DNA from: Blautia glucerasea
GTDB lineage: Bacteria; Bacillota; Clostridia; Lachnospirales; Lachnospiraceae
Direction: 5' to 3'
DNA: 64,000 bases
Assembly: GCF_013304385.1 (NCBI RefSeq)
Contig: NZ_JAAITU010000007.1
Coordinates: 1 to 64,000, forward strand
Position numbers and translations under genes: made by a program. Position 1 is the first letter of the stretch; each line of letters opens with the position of its first letter. Below, in pieces: positions 16,156 through 25,719 of this stretch. The notes under the pieces were generated by a model. The model ran no database searches. It had not been told where the DNA came from and saw only the letters and a program-made list of their open reading frames with translations.

Positions 16156-17817
16156 ATGGAAACAGTAAAAGTAACCATAAACGAAACCGTAAAGGAATAT
16201 CCAAAGGGAATTTCCTATATGGATATTGTTAAAGAATACCCGGCAGATGAGAAAGCACCGGTGATCCTTGTAGTTTCAAATGGAAAACTGAAAGAGCTTC
16301 ACAAAAAAGTAAACAGGGACTGCACCCTGCGCTTTGTCACAACCAGAGAAAATATCGGGAACCATGCATACAGGCGCAGTGCCTGTATGATCTTTCTGAA
16401 AGCAGTTTATGATGTGGCCGGCAAAAATAATATAGAAAAGGCAGTGCTTCATTATTCCATTGGAGCAGGCTATTATTTTACCATTTCCGGCAAGCAGCAG
16501 GTGGATCAGCAGTTTCTGGATCAGGTAAAAGCACGGATGCATCAGCTTGTTGATGCAAAGATCCCGATCATGAAAAGAAGCGTTGGGACAGATGAGGCCA
16601 TTGAATTATTTCACAAACATGGCATGTATGATAAAGAAAAATTGTTCCGATATCGTCGTGTATCCAAGGTGAATATCTACAGTATTGAAAATTTTGAAGA
16701 TTATTATTACGGTTTTATGGCATGCAATACCGGATATATACAGTATTTTGACCTGGTTTTATATAAGGATGGCATCGTTCTTATGCTTCCGGAAGCACAG
16801 GCTCCAGATCAGATCCCAGAGTTTGTACCTAAAGATAAGCTTTTTCAGGTGCAGAAGATTTCCGAGGAATGGGGAGACCGGCTGGATATTTCCACTGTTG
16901 GGGAACTGAATGACCAGATTGTTGTTAAAGGTCTGCGTCAGATCCTTTTGATCCAGGAGGCGCTGCAGGAGTCTAAGATTTCTGAGATCGCCAGGCAGAT
17001 CGCCGCTTCCGGAGATAAGAAGTTTGTAATGATCGCCGGACCTTCTTCTTCCGGCAAGACCACCTTTTCCCACAGGCTTTCCATACAGCTTTCTGCACAT
17101 GGGCTGAATCCTCATCCCATTGCTGTAGATAATTATTTTGTAAACAGAGAGGATACTCCTGTAGATGAATACGGGGAAAAGAATTATGAATGTCTGGAAG
17201 CCCTTGATGTAGAGCAGTTTAACAAAGATATGCTTGCATTGCTTGCAGGAAAACGGGTAGAAATGCCTGTATTCAATTTCAAAACAGGGCAGAGAGAGTA
17301 TAAAGGGGACTATCTGCAGCTGGGGAAAGGGGATATTCTGGTGATTGAGGGGATTCATGGATTAAATGACAGGTTAAGCTATGCACTTCCATCAGAAAGC
17401 AAGTTTAAGATCTATATCAGTGCACTGACTCAGTTGAATGTGGATGAGCACAATCGGATCGCCACCACTGACGGACGTCTGATCCGAAGGATCGTTCGAG
17501 ATGCAAGAACCCGAGGTACTTCTGCAAAGGAGACCATTGCCAGATGGCCCTCTGTGCGAAGAGGAGAGGAGCAGAATATTTTTCCGTTCCAGGAAGGGGC
17601 GGATGTTATGTTTAACTCTGCTCTGATCTATGAACTGGCATGTCTGAAAGTTTATGCAGAGCCTCTTCTATTTGGCATTAAGAAAGGGGAGCCGGAGTAC
17701 TTGGAAGCCAACCGTTTGTTGAAGTTCCTGGACTATTTTGTGGCAGTGCCCAGTGAAGAAATCCCCAACAATTCCATACTCAGGGAGTTTGTTGGCGGCA
17801 GCTGTTTTAATGTGTAA
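16156..17817 (+). CDS. TGS-domain uridine kinase-like protein
   Basis: This 553-residue fusion carries an N-terminal TGS/ThrRS-like section (about 1-230: an ubiquitin-fold start, then a part resembling the tRNA-synthetase second additional domain with H-x3-HG-like text FHKHGMYD) and a C-terminal uridine kinase/phosphoribulokinase domain. The kinase P-loop is AGPSSSGKTTF near residue 295, with DNYF and VIEGIHGLN further on. Such proteins are common in Clostridia, annotated as nucleoside kinases; substrate is not proven. GGAGGTG at 16143-16149 supports ATG 16156. It ends just before the rnpB promoter. Confidence 0.85.
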   Translation: METVKVTINETVKEYPKGISYMDIVKEYPADEKAPVILVVSNGKLKELHKKVNRDCTLRFVTTRENIGNHAYRRSACMIFLKAVYDVAGKNNIEKAVLHYSIGAGYYFTISGKQQVDQQFLDQVKARMHQLVDAKIPIMKRSVGTDEAIELFHKHGMYDKEKLFRYRRVSKVNIYSIENFEDYYYGFMACNTGYIQYFDLVLYKDGIVLMLPEAQAPDQIPEFVPKDKLFQVQKISEEWGDRLDISTVGELNDQIVVKGLRQILLIQEALQESKISEIARQIAASGDKKFVMIAGPSSSGKTTFSHRLSIQLSAHGLNPHPIAVDNYFVNREDTPVDEYGEKNYECLEALDVEQFNKDMLALLAGKRVEMPVFNFKTGQREYKGDYLQLGKGDILVIEGIHGLNDRLSYALPSESKFKIYISALTQLNVDEHNRIATTDGRLIRRIVRDARTRGTSAKETIARWPSVRRGEEQNIFPFQEGADVMFNSALIYELACLKVYAEPLLFGIKKGEPEYLEANRLLKFLDYFVAVPSEEIPNNSILREFVGGSCFNV

Positions 17818-17829
17818 GTGATTTTGTGC

Positions 17830-17858
17830 TTTACACACAGAAAAAACCATGCTAGAAT
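17830..17858 (+). promoter_or_regulatory. rnpB promoter
   Basis: TTTACA at 17830-17835 and TAGAAT at 17853-17858 with a 17-bp spacer lie just upstream of the RNase P RNA. Confidence 0.8.
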
Positions 17859-17865
17859 AGCATTT

Positions 17866-18215
17866 GCGTAAGCAGACCAGGTAATCGCGGCTGGACAGAC
17901 GAAAGGGTTCAGACGAGGAAAGTCCGGGCTTCACAGGGCAGGATGCCGGATAACGTCCGGTGGAGGCAACTCCCAGACCAGTGCAACAGAAATAAACCGC
18001 CGGTTTTCCGGTAAGGGTGGAAAGGCAGTGTAAGAGACTACCGCCGGCCTGGTAACAGGACGGGCACATGTAAACTCCATTTGAAGCAAGGCCGAGAAGA
18101 AAGCGATACGGCTGCCCGTCGTGCTTTCAGGTGGGCCGCTTGAGCCATTCGGTAACGGATGGCCTAGATAGATGATTACCCAAGACATAACCCGGCTTAT
18201 AGGTTTACTTACGCA
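17866..18215 (+). ncRNA. rnpB: RNase P RNA
   Basis: About 350 nt forming the catalytic RNA that trims tRNA 5' leaders. The universally conserved P4-region text GAGGAAAGTCCGGGCT occurs near 17921 and its partner ACATAACCCGGCTTAT near 18185; GAAAGCGATACGG-like core text is also seen. Helix P1 is formed by TGCGTAAG at 17865-17872 and CTTACGCA at 18208-18215. The layout is of the ancestral A type. Boundaries are set from P1 and may be off by a few bases. Confidence 0.93.
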
Positions 18216-18246
18216 GTAAAATAACAAATTATTTTTTATAAATAGC

Positions 18247-18285
18247 AGCAGCCCCGGATCCATGGACCCGAGGCTGTAGTTTTGT
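18247..18285. terminator. Terminator between rnpB and pyrI
   Basis: CAGCCCCGGATCC and GGACCCGAGGCTG form a 13-position stem with two mismatches, followed by a T-rich tail on the plus strand and an A/T-rich tail on the minus strand. It probably serves both convergent units. Confidence 0.7.
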
Positions 18286-18300
18286 TTTATGGAGATCATC

Positions 18301-18738
18301 TTATTTATTTCTGTGTCCGGAATATTTCTCTTCACAGTATTTGCAGCGGTAGACCTCTTTTTTTTCATCAGCCAGTACAAATACCTGGTCAAGCCCCTGC
18401 TCGATAGAAGTAATGCAGCGGGGATTCTTACAGCGGATTACATTTACTACCTGCTTTGGAAGACGAAGCTCTTTTTTCTGAACAATCTTCTCATCTTTAA
18501 TGATATTAACTGTAATATTGTGGTCAATAAAACCAAGAATATCAAGGTCAAGCTTCTCGATAGGGCATTCAACCTTGATGATGTCCTTTTTGCCCATTTT
18601 GTTACTGCGGGCATTCTTGATAATCGCTACTGTACAGTCAAGCTTGTCAAGCTTCAGGTCATGGTAGATGGTCATTGCCTTTCCTGCTTTGATATGGTCT
18701 AATACGTAACCTTCACGAAGTGCACCTACATTTAACAT
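18301..18738 (-). CDS. pyrI: Aspartate carbamoyltransferase regulatory subunit
   Basis: PyrI binds nucleotides and controls the PyrB catalytic trimer in pyrimidine synthesis. The 145-residue product is typical in length. The N-terminal allosteric part (about 1-95) is followed by the zinc domain with Cys ligands in RCKNPRC and CKYCEEK, which contacts PyrB. GGAGG on the minus strand at 18749-18753 precedes the ATG. It overlaps the end of pyrB by 7 nt, so the two subunits are made from one transcript. Presence of pyrI points to nucleotide-level allosteric control of the enzyme. Confidence 0.95.
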   Translation of the reverse strand: MLNVGALREGYVLDHIKAGKAMTIYHDLKLDKLDCTVAIIKNARSNKMGKKDIIKVECPIEKLDLDILGFIDHNITVNIIKDEKIVQKKELRLPKQVVNVIRCKNPRCITSIEQGLDQVFVLADEKKEVYRCKYCEEKYSGHRNK

Positions 18739-19655
18739 GGTAATTCTACCTCCAGTAATGTGAGAATCAGAGCCATGCGGACATAAACGCCGTACTGGAC
18801 CTGTTTGAAATAAGCTGCTCTTGGATCGGAGTCAACCTCCACTGCGATCTCATTTACTCGTGGAAGAGGATGAAGTATGTACATGTCTTCTTTGGCAAGC
18901 TCCAGCTTTGCCTTGTCCAGAATATAAAAGTCTTTCATGCGTACATAATCTTCTTCGTTGAAGAAACGCTCCTTCTGCACACGGGTCATGTACAGGATAT
19001 CCAGTGCAGGAATAGCTTCCTCCAGACGTTCTACCTCCTGGAACTCAATGTTATTTCGCTTCAGAACATCTTCGCGGATATAGCTGGGGATCCGCAGCTC
19101 TTCTGGGGAGATCAGGATAAATCTGACGTTTTTGTAACGTACCAGTGCTTCAATAAGAGAGTGTACAGTACGTCCGAATTTCAGATCCCCGCACAGACCG
19201 ATGGTAAGGTTGTCAAGACGTCCATGAAGGGAACGAATGGTAAGCAGGTCAGTTAATGTCTGAGTGGGATGCTGATGACCGCCATCACCGGCGTTGATCA
19301 CAGGAATGTTAGATGCAAGAGAAGCAACAAGAGGAGCTCCCTCTTTAGGATGGCGCATCGCACAAATATCTGCATAACAGGAAACAACCCTGATAGTATC
19401 AGCAACACTTTCTCCCTTGGATGCGGAACTGGAATCAGCAGATGAGAAACCAAGAACCTTGCCGCCAAGATTCATCATGGCTGCTTCAAAGCTTAATCGT
19501 GTACGTGTGCTTGGCTCATAAAAAAGAGTGGCAAGACGCTTGTCATCACACAGATGTGCATATTTCTTAGGATCCTTCTCAATATCGCTGGCCAGATCCA
19601 GAATTTTTTCAAGTTCTTCGGTGGACAGATCCAGCGGACTCATTAAATGTCTCAT
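18732..19655 (-). CDS. pyrB: Aspartate carbamoyltransferase catalytic subunit
   Basis: PyrB joins carbamoyl phosphate and aspartate, the committed step of pyrimidine synthesis. The 307-residue protein has the carbamoyl-phosphate motif STRTRLSFE near 52-60, the SSxxKGES loop residue in [15 protein letters not shown] near 132 and HPLPRVNEI near 264. The start at 19655 is set by GGAGG at 19662-19666; a longer frame extends upstream without support. The pair pyrBI has its own promoter and sits apart from other pyr genes here. Confidence 0.95.
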   Translation of the reverse strand: MRHLMSPLDLSTEELEKILDLASDIEKDPKKYAHLCDDKRLATLFYEPSTRTRLSFEAAMMNLGGKVLGFSSADSSSASKGESVADTIRVVSCYADICAMRHPKEGAPLVASLASNIPVINAGDGGHQHPTQTLTDLLTIRSLHGRLDNLTIGLCGDLKFGRTVHSLIEALVRYKNVRFILISPEELRIPSYIREDVLKRNNIEFQEVERLEEAIPALDILYMTRVQKERFFNEEDYVRMKDFYILDKAKLELAKEDMYILHPLPRVNEIAVEVDSDPRAAYFKQVQYGVYVRMALILTLLEVELPC

Positions 19656-19716
19656 TTCATACCTCCATGTATGATCGTGATTTGTAACAGGTTTTTTTCT
19701 AAAATCCTTTCGGTTT

Positions 19717-19745
19717 ATAATATAATACTTAGATGATTTTTTCAA
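19717..19745 (-). promoter_or_regulatory. pyrBI promoter
   Basis: On the minus strand TTGAAA (19740-19745) and TATTAT (19717-19722) are spaced by 17 bp. The -35 box overlaps the stop codon of the upstream membrane protein gene. No attenuator stem with T run was seen in the 60-nt leader. Confidence 0.7.
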
Positions 19746-20128
19746 GATGGTTTTGTAAGTATTTTTTCAAAGAGAAGACCTGTGATAAACCATAATGGGG
19801 CATAATCCAGACGGATCAGTCCTTTGTACTGAAGAGGAGCATCATTGTAATTCCAGGGGCACATATGAAAATGCTTCAGAATGCTGCCGCTGGTAAACTC
19901 TGTAAAGAAAATCCCTGCTGTATATACAAGACCTCTGCAGGCTGTTGGGATGCGGGAGATCCTTTGATAGACAATTGGGATTACAGAGGCACAGCCATAA
20001 ATAGGAAACATCAGCAGGGAGGTTTTTCCTATCATAGTGGTTTCACCTTGTAAAAATGCATGAAGGCCTGTCCAGAAAATTTCCAGGCACCAGCCTGTAA
20101 GCCCGCAAAGAATAAAATTTTTTTTCAT
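19742..20128 (-). CDS. CmpB-like putative ABC transporter permease family membrane protein
   Basis: The 128-residue hydrophobic protein resembles PF06541, named putative ABC-transporter permease but without known transport partner. Features are the opening [24 protein letters not shown], and [22 protein letters not shown]-like text split over residues 90-115, with about four membrane spans. ATG 20128 follows an AGGTG box; a GTG at 20140 is an alternative. No ATPase gene adjoins it. Role unknown. Confidence 0.7.
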   Translation of the reverse strand: MKKNFILCGLTGWCLEIFWTGLHAFLQGETTMIGKTSLLMFPIYGCASVIPIVYQRISRIPTACRGLVYTAGIFFTEFTSGSILKHFHMCPWNYNDAPLQYKGLIRLDYAPLWFITGLLFEKILTKPS

Positions 20129-20181
20129 ATGATCTGACACCTATTTTACAATTATTTTACATGAAACTAGTATTGCCTGCC

Positions 20182-20210
20182 TTGAAAAATTAATACGTGT
20201 AGGATATAAT
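20182..20210 (+). promoter_or_regulatory. folC-pheA promoter
   Basis: TTGAAA at 20182-20187 and TATAAT at 20205-20210 are 17 bp apart, leaving a 5' leader of about 90 nt before folC. Confidence 0.75.
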
Positions 20211-20306
20211 AATATGAAAATCTGACCCGTCCAATATCCATGCACCTGCTTATACAGGCGTGGCTGCTGTCCGGGACTTTTATAATACATTAGAGGAGCA
20301 GTAGAG

Positions 20307-21620
20307 ATGGACTATGGTGAAAGCCGTGCATATATTAAGGATGCAGAGAGATATGGAAGTGTTCTCGGCCTTGATAATATGTATGAGATGATGAAACGTC
20401 TTGGTAATCCCCAGGACAGCCTGAAGGTTATCCATGTGGCTGGTACCAACGGCAAAGGATCTGTTATTGCATATCTGTATTCTGTCCTTGGAAAGGCAGG
20501 ATATCGTGTAGGACGCTATGTTTCCCCAACCCTTTATTCTTATCGTGAGCGTCTTGAGATCTGTGGGGAGAGAATTACCTGTGAAGAATTTGCGGAGTGT
20601 GTGACTGAGATTTCGGAAGTGATCCGGGAAATGACCAGGGAAGGCCTGCCTCATCCAACCCCTTTTGAAATTGAAACCGCTGCCGCTTTTTTATATTTTA
20701 AAAAAGAAAACTGTGATATTGTACTGCTAGAAGTAGGAATGGGCGGCGATCTGGATGCGACCAACATCATTAAACAGCCGGTACTGTCCATAATTGTTTC
20801 CATCAGCATGGATCACATGGGTTTTCTTGGCAGCACCCTGGGGGAAATCGCAGAGAAAAAAGCTGGGATCATCAAAAAAGGATGCCCTATGATCACCGTG
20901 AAACAAAAACCGGAGGCAGAGGCAGCACTTAAGGAAAGATGTAAAAAGATGGAGATTCCTTTTGTGTATGCAGACAGCAGTGAGGCGCAGATCACGGAAG
21001 AAGGGATCTGGGGACAAAGCTTCTGGCTGAAGGGAGAGGAATACAGGATTTCCCTGGCAGGAGTTTATCAGAAAGAAAACAGTGTGCTTGCATTAAAAGC
21101 TTTGGAACTTTTGGAAGAGCTTGGTTATCCTACCAGTCTGAAGGAGAGAAAGGAAGGACTTCTGGAAGCTAGCTGGAAAGGCCGTTTTACAGTGATCCAC
21201 AAGGATCCGCTGTTGATCGTGGACGGGGCACATAATCCGGGAGCCGCTGATATGATGGCAGAGACCATTCGGCATTACTTTATGAGGAAAAATGAAGGAC
21301 AGAAGCTGATCTACATTATGGGCATGTTCAGAGATAAGGACTGCAGGAGTGTACTTTCCAAAACACTTCCATTTGCACAGCAAGTGTTTACCATTCAGAC
21401 TCCGGACAATGAGAGGGCACTTCCCTCCGGTGAACTGGCGGATATGGCCAGGGAATTTCATCCGGATGTAACAGCCTGTGATCATATTAGGGATGCAGTA
21501 GCACAGGCTTTTCAGGCAGCAGGACCAAAGGATGTGATCCTTGCATTTGGATCGTTGTCCTTTATCGGAGTTCTTACAGAGGCTGTAAAGCAATATAAGA
21601 CAACGGAAAGAGGAAATTGA
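20307..21620 (+). CDS. folC: Folylpolyglutamate/dihydrofolate synthase
   Basis: FolC adds glutamate to folates (and often to dihydropteroate) using ATP. The 437-residue product shows the P-loop HVAGTNGKGSV near 43-53, the Mur-ligase-type FEIETAAAF and EVGMGGDLDATN near 135-150, the second ATP-site block DHMGFLG and the C-terminal VDGAHNPGAA near 306-315. The length is typical. A GAGGAGC ribosome site precedes ATG 20307. Its stop overlaps the possible TTG start of the next gene, so it is likely co-transcribed with pheA. Confidence 0.93.
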   Translation: MDYGESRAYIKDAERYGSVLGLDNMYEMMKRLGNPQDSLKVIHVAGTNGKGSVIAYLYSVLGKAGYRVGRYVSPTLYSYRERLEICGERITCEEFAECVTEISEVIREMTREGLPHPTPFEIETAAAFLYFKKENCDIVLLEVGMGGDLDATNIIKQPVLSIIVSISMDHMGFLGSTLGEIAEKKAGIIKKGCPMITVKQKPEAEAALKERCKKMEIPFVYADSSEAQITEEGIWGQSFWLKGEEYRISLAGVYQKENSVLALKALELLEELGYPTSLKERKEGLLEASWKGRFTVIHKDPLLIVDGAHNPGAADMMAETIRHYFMRKNEGQKLIYIMGMFRDKDCRSVLSKTLPFAQQVFTIQTPDNERALPSGELADMAREFHPDVTACDHIRDAVAQAFQAAGPKDVILAFGSLSFIGVLTEAVKQYKTTERGN

Positions 21621-21628
21621 TAGAAAAT

Positions 21629-22759
21629 ATGACTGATTTACAACAATATCGTCATGAAATTGACAGGATAGACAATGAGATCGTACGCCTTTTTGAAGAA
21701 AGGATGGAAGTCTGCGAAAAGGTGGCTAGATATAAGATACAGACAGGCAAACAGGTACTTGATCCGGAACGGGAGAAGGTAAAGATTGATGGAGTAAAGG
21801 CAAAGGCACATACTTCCTTTAATGCAATGGGTACAGGAGAGCTGTTTAAGCTGATCATGGCCATCAGCAGGAAGAGACAGTATCAGCTGCTTACCCAGAA
21901 TGGCATTGGAGGCAGCAGCGGTTTTGAACAGATCCAGGAGCTTCCAAGAGAAGGAGTAACTGTAGTGTTTCAGGGTGTGGAGGGAGCCTACAGTTACGGG
22001 GCAATGCGTGCTTACTTTAAAGAAAATATAAAGAGCTACCATGTGAAAACCTTTAAGGATGCAATGGAAGAGGTGTCAGAGGGCAGAGCAGATTATGCAG
22101 TCCTTCCTATCGAGAATTCCACAGCAGGGATTGTGGCAGATATTTATGATCTTCTGATGGAATACCAGCTTTATATAGCAGGAGAGCAGATCATCCGGGT
22201 GGAGCATGTGCTTCTGGGACTGTCCAATGCACAGCTTGAAGATATACAGACGGTATATTCACACCCACAGGGACTTGCCCAGTGTAAGGCATTTTTAGAT
22301 GAGCATCCTTGCTGGAAACAGGTGAAGGCTGGAAATACAGCGGCTTCAGCAAAGAAAGTCAGCGAAGAACAGTTGGTTTCCCAGGCTGCTATTGCCAGCC
22401 GTGAAGCGGGAGAGCTATTTGGACTGAAGGTGCTTGCCAAGAATGTGTGTAAGAATGATGGGAATGCCACCAGATTTATTATTCTTGGAAGAAAGCCGGT
22501 GTATGTAAAGAACGCTTCCAGGATCAGCATCTGCTTTGAAGCTGAGCATGAAAGCGGTGCTCTGTACAATATGCTTTCTCATATTATATATAATGGGCTG
22601 AATATGACTAAGATCGAATCTAGGCCGATTCCGGACAAGAACTGGCAGTACCGGTTTTTTGTGGATTTTGACGGCAACCTTCAGGACAGCGCAGTGAAAA
22701 ATGCATTGATGGGGATTCGTTCAGAAGCGAATATGCTGCGTATACTTGGAAATTATTAA
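21629..22759 (+). CDS. pheA: Bifunctional chorismate mutase / prephenate dehydratase
   Basis: The protein turns chorismate into prephenate and then phenylpyruvate in phenylalanine synthesis. A chorismate mutase domain (AroQ type, about 1-85, with RHEIDRIDNEIVRLFEER) is fused to a prephenate dehydratase domain (VFQGVEGAYSYGAM, PIENSTAGIV, VLAKNVCKNDGNATRF) and an ACT domain with ESRPIPDKNWQYRFFVDF. The ACT part usually senses Phe. ATG 21629 is preferred; a TTG at 21617 overlaps the folC stop, with AGAGGA between. About 376 residues, normal for the fusion. Confidence 0.93.
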   Translation: MTDLQQYRHEIDRIDNEIVRLFEERMEVCEKVARYKIQTGKQVLDPEREKVKIDGVKAKAHTSFNAMGTGELFKLIMAISRKRQYQLLTQNGIGGSSGFEQIQELPREGVTVVFQGVEGAYSYGAMRAYFKENIKSYHVKTFKDAMEEVSEGRADYAVLPIENSTAGIVADIYDLLMEYQLYIAGEQIIRVEHVLLGLSNAQLEDIQTVYSHPQGLAQCKAFLDEHPCWKQVKAGNTAASAKKVSEEQLVSQAAIASREAGELFGLKVLAKNVCKNDGNATRFIILGRKPVYVKNASRISICFEAEHESGALYNMLSHIIYNGLNMTKIESRPIPDKNWQYRFFVDFDGNLQDSAVKNALMGIRSEANMLRILGNY

Positions 22760-22774
22760 AAGAGGGATTTAAAA

Positions 22775-24088
22775 ATGGCAAGAATTGAGGAATGTATCCT
22801 TTACAGGGATTTTGAACATGGTGAGATCTTAAAACAGATTACCTTTTTGATAGATAGATATGAACTGACAGGAGAAAAGGAATTTGAGGAAGAAAAAGAT
22901 ATTTTTTATAAAAGTGTAGGCGGTCTTGTGGAAATGGCCGGTATGTATGGCTTTTCCGGAAATCTCTGGCACAATTACCTTACTTTTCTTCTGGTAAATC
23001 ATGAAAATGCATTTAGCACAGCCTGTGAGATTAGGGGTGCTGTGGAGGGCAGCATCAATCAGCTGGCACTTCATGATTTCCGGATTTTTAAAGAACTGTA
23101 TGATTTTGACCTTCAGGTATTTGACCGGGTATTTCATACTACCTGCTGCCAAAGCCTTAAGGATTATGAGAATATTAACGGCAACAGTAAAATGTTTAAT
23201 CAAAGGATCCGGGATCGAATCTGTGATATGAGCAAGACCCTTGCTGCAGCTGCAACCACAGAAGAGTTTATGAAGGATATGGTGCAGTTTTACAAGGACT
23301 TTGGTGTTGGAAAGCTGGGGCTTCATAAGGCCTTCCGTATTGAGCATGTAGATGGGGAAGGGGCAAGGATCGTACCTATTACAAGGATCGCCCATGTGAA
23401 GCTTGAAGATCTGGTAGGCTACCAGATCCCTAAGCAGAAGCTGATCGAGAATACAGAAGCCTTTGTAAGAGGAAGAAAAGCCAACAACTGCCTTCTGTTT
23501 GGTGATGCAGGAACCGGCAAATCTTCCAGTATCAAAGGAATCCTGAACAAATATTATGATGAGGGGCTTCGGATCATTGAGGTGTACAAGCACCAGTTTC
23601 AGGATCTGAATGATGTGATCGCCCAGATCAAGAATAGAAATTATAAATTTATTTTATATATGGATGATCTTTCTTTTGAGGAATTTGAGATTGAATACAA
23701 ATATCTGAAGGCAGTGATCGAGGGAGGCCTTGAGAAGAAGCCGGATAATATCCTGATCTATGCAACCAGCAACCGCCGTCACCTTGTAAAAGAGAAATCA
23801 ACGGATAAGCTGGAAATCGCACCGGATGACGATCTTCATTCCTCAGATACCGTACAGGAGAAGCTTTCTCTTGTATACAGGTTTGGGGTACGGATCTATT
23901 TCGGGGCTCCGGACAAAAAGGCATTCCAGAATATTGTAAGAGTTCTGGCCGAAAGGAATGGGGTGCATATGCCGGAAGACCAGCTTATGCTGGAGGCCAA
24001 CAAATGGGAGCTTTCCCATGGAGGACTTACAGGGCGGACTGCGCAGCAGTTTATTGATTATCTGCTTGGCAAACCTGTGGATGAATAA
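22775..24088 (+). CDS. DUF815-family AAA+ ATPase
   Basis: A 437-residue protein with an N-terminal helical region (1-200) and an AAA+ module of the DUF815 (PF05673) family. Walker A is LFGDAGTGKSSS near 244-255, Walker B is FILYMDDLSFEEFE near 292-305, and sensor-1-like text YATSNRRHLV lies near 329. The family's role is unknown; it is widespread in bacteria. It follows pheA by 15 nt and precedes the polyphosphate genes, so it may share their transcript. Confidence 0.85.
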   Translation: MARIEECILYRDFEHGEILKQITFLIDRYELTGEKEFEEEKDIFYKSVGGLVEMAGMYGFSGNLWHNYLTFLLVNHENAFSTACEIRGAVEGSINQLALHDFRIFKELYDFDLQVFDRVFHTTCCQSLKDYENINGNSKMFNQRIRDRICDMSKTLAAAATTEEFMKDMVQFYKDFGVGKLGLHKAFRIEHVDGEGARIVPITRIAHVKLEDLVGYQIPKQKLIENTEAFVRGRKANNCLLFGDAGTGKSSSIKGILNKYYDEGLRIIEVYKHQFQDLNDVIAQIKNRNYKFILYMDDLSFEEFEIEYKYLKAVIEGGLEKKPDNILIYATSNRRHLVKEKSTDKLEIAPDDDLHSSDTVQEKLSLVYRFGVRIYFGAPDKKAFQNIVRVLAERNGVHMPEDQLMLEANKWELSHGGLTGRTAQQFIDYLLGKPVDE

Positions 24089-24169
24089 AGCAAAGGCACT
24101 TTCAGGGATGATCTCTGACATGGTAAATAAAAGTGAACGGGTCCCCTCAGGGGCAGGAAGGAGCAAAGA

Positions 24170-25708
24170 ATGGCAGTTACTACTTTTGCAGCCATAGATA
24201 TTGGTTCATATGAAGTAAGCATGAGGATATTTGAACTGTCAAAAAGGATCGGTTTCCGGGAACTGGATGATGTTCGATTTCGGCTGGAACCGGGAAAAAC
24301 GGTATATTCTACAGGTACCTTAAGCATGGAGATGGTAGATTCCATCTGCGAAGTGCTCATCGATTTCAAACGGATCATGGCAGAGTTCGGCGTGGAAGAA
24401 TGGAGAGCCTGTGCTACCAGTGCATTCCGTGAATTGAAAAATCCGCTGATCGTGATCGAGCAGATATACCGGCGAACAGGGATACGTATAGAGGTACTTA
24501 GTAATGCGGAACAGCATTTCCTTGGATATAAGTCCATTGCTGCCATTGAAACGGGATTTAAAAAGATCATCCAGAAGGGCACTGCGATTCTGGATGTGGG
24601 CGGTGGAAGCCTGCAGGTTTCCCTGTTTGATAAGGATGCACTTGTTACTACCCAGAATCTTAAGATCGGAAGTCTGCGTATCCGTGAAAGGCTTCGTGAA
24701 CTGGAAAAGTCTTGCAATCATTATGACCAGTTGGTGGAGGAATTTATCCGAAATGACCTGGTTGGTTTTGAACGGCTTTATCTGAAAGAACGGGATATCA
24801 GAAATGTGATACTTATGGGAGATTTCCTTACAGATACCATTTTCAGGGAAGAACGGCAGGATAATATTATTACAAAAGAAGAATTTATGACCAGGTATGA
24901 GCAGATCGTACATAAGTCTGCACAGGTACTGGCTGAGGATATGGATATTGATCAGGAATCTGCGTCCCTGATCGTGCCTACATTAGTAGTCCTTAAGAAT
25001 TTTATGGATGCATTTCATGCAGAGTCTTTGTGGCTTCCAGGGGTTTCACTGCTGGACGGGATCGCCTATGATTTCGGAGAAAAGAAGAAATTTATTAAAA
25101 GCGGCCATAATTTTGAAAATGATATCCTGGTGGCTTCCAGGAATATTGCAAAGCGGTATTCTACCAGCAAAAGCCACATCCAGGGTACGACGGATGTAGC
25201 ACTTGCTATTTTTGACAGTATCCGTAAGATCCATGGGATGGAAGCAAGGCAGCGGCTGCTTTTGCAGATCGCAGCTCAGCTGCACGATTGCGGAAAGTAT
25301 ATCAGCATGGGAGATGTGGCAGAATGTTCGTATAGGATCATTATGGCTACAGAGATCATTGGACTTTCCACAGAAGAAAGAAAGATCATTGCCAATGCAG
25401 TGCGGTATAATACTACGGATTTTGTTTCTTATGAAATGCTAAAGGATGAAGAAACAGGACTGGACAGAAGCCAGTACCTGCTGATCGCAAAGCTGACAGC
25501 GATCTTAAGGCTTGCCAATGCTATGGACAGAAGCCATTACCAGAAGGTAAAAGGGATCAAGGCGGTATTAAAAGAAAGAGAGCTGCAGCTGGTAGTGGAT
25601 TCAGATCAGGATATTTCTCTGGAACTTGGACTGCTTAAGGATAAGGTGCAGTTCTTTGAAGAAGTCTTTGGTGTGCGCCTGGTTCTCAGACGTAAAAGAA
25701 AAATGTAG
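24170..25708 (+). CDS. ppx: Exopolyphosphatase/GppA-type phosphatase with HD domain
   Basis: The 512-residue protein has an actin-like Ppx/GppA domain (AAIDIGSYEV near 6-15, ATSAFRELKN, ILDVGGGSLQVS near 141) that trims phosphate from polyphosphate or pppGpp. A C-terminal HD domain follows (about 310-500), with the HD pair in QLHDCGKYI near 373. It lies 11 nt before ppk, so one operon encodes both synthesis and breakdown of polyphosphate. Whether it prefers polyP or pppGpp cannot be read from sequence. Confidence 0.9.
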   Translation: MAVTTFAAIDIGSYEVSMRIFELSKRIGFRELDDVRFRLEPGKTVYSTGTLSMEMVDSICEVLIDFKRIMAEFGVEEWRACATSAFRELKNPLIVIEQIYRRTGIRIEVLSNAEQHFLGYKSIAAIETGFKKIIQKGTAILDVGGGSLQVSLFDKDALVTTQNLKIGSLRIRERLRELEKSCNHYDQLVEEFIRNDLVGFERLYLKERDIRNVILMGDFLTDTIFREERQDNIITKEEFMTRYEQIVHKSAQVLAEDMDIDQESASLIVPTLVVLKNFMDAFHAESLWLPGVSLLDGIAYDFGEKKKFIKSGHNFENDILVASRNIAKRYSTSKSHIQGTTDVALAIFDSIRKIHGMEARQRLLLQIAAQLHDCGKYISMGDVAECSYRIIMATEIIGLSTEERKIIANAVRYNTTDFVSYEMLKDEETGLDRSQYLLIAKLTAILRLANAMDRSHYQKVKGIKAVLKERELQLVVDSDQDISLELGLLKDKVQFFEEVFGVRLVLRRKRKM

Positions 25709-25719
25709 AGGAGAGCATC

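Noticed and set aside
19656-19740. PyrR-type or UTP-sensitive attenuator before pyrB
   Set aside because: The short leader shows no terminator stem with T run and no PyrR-binding hairpin; only a promoter.
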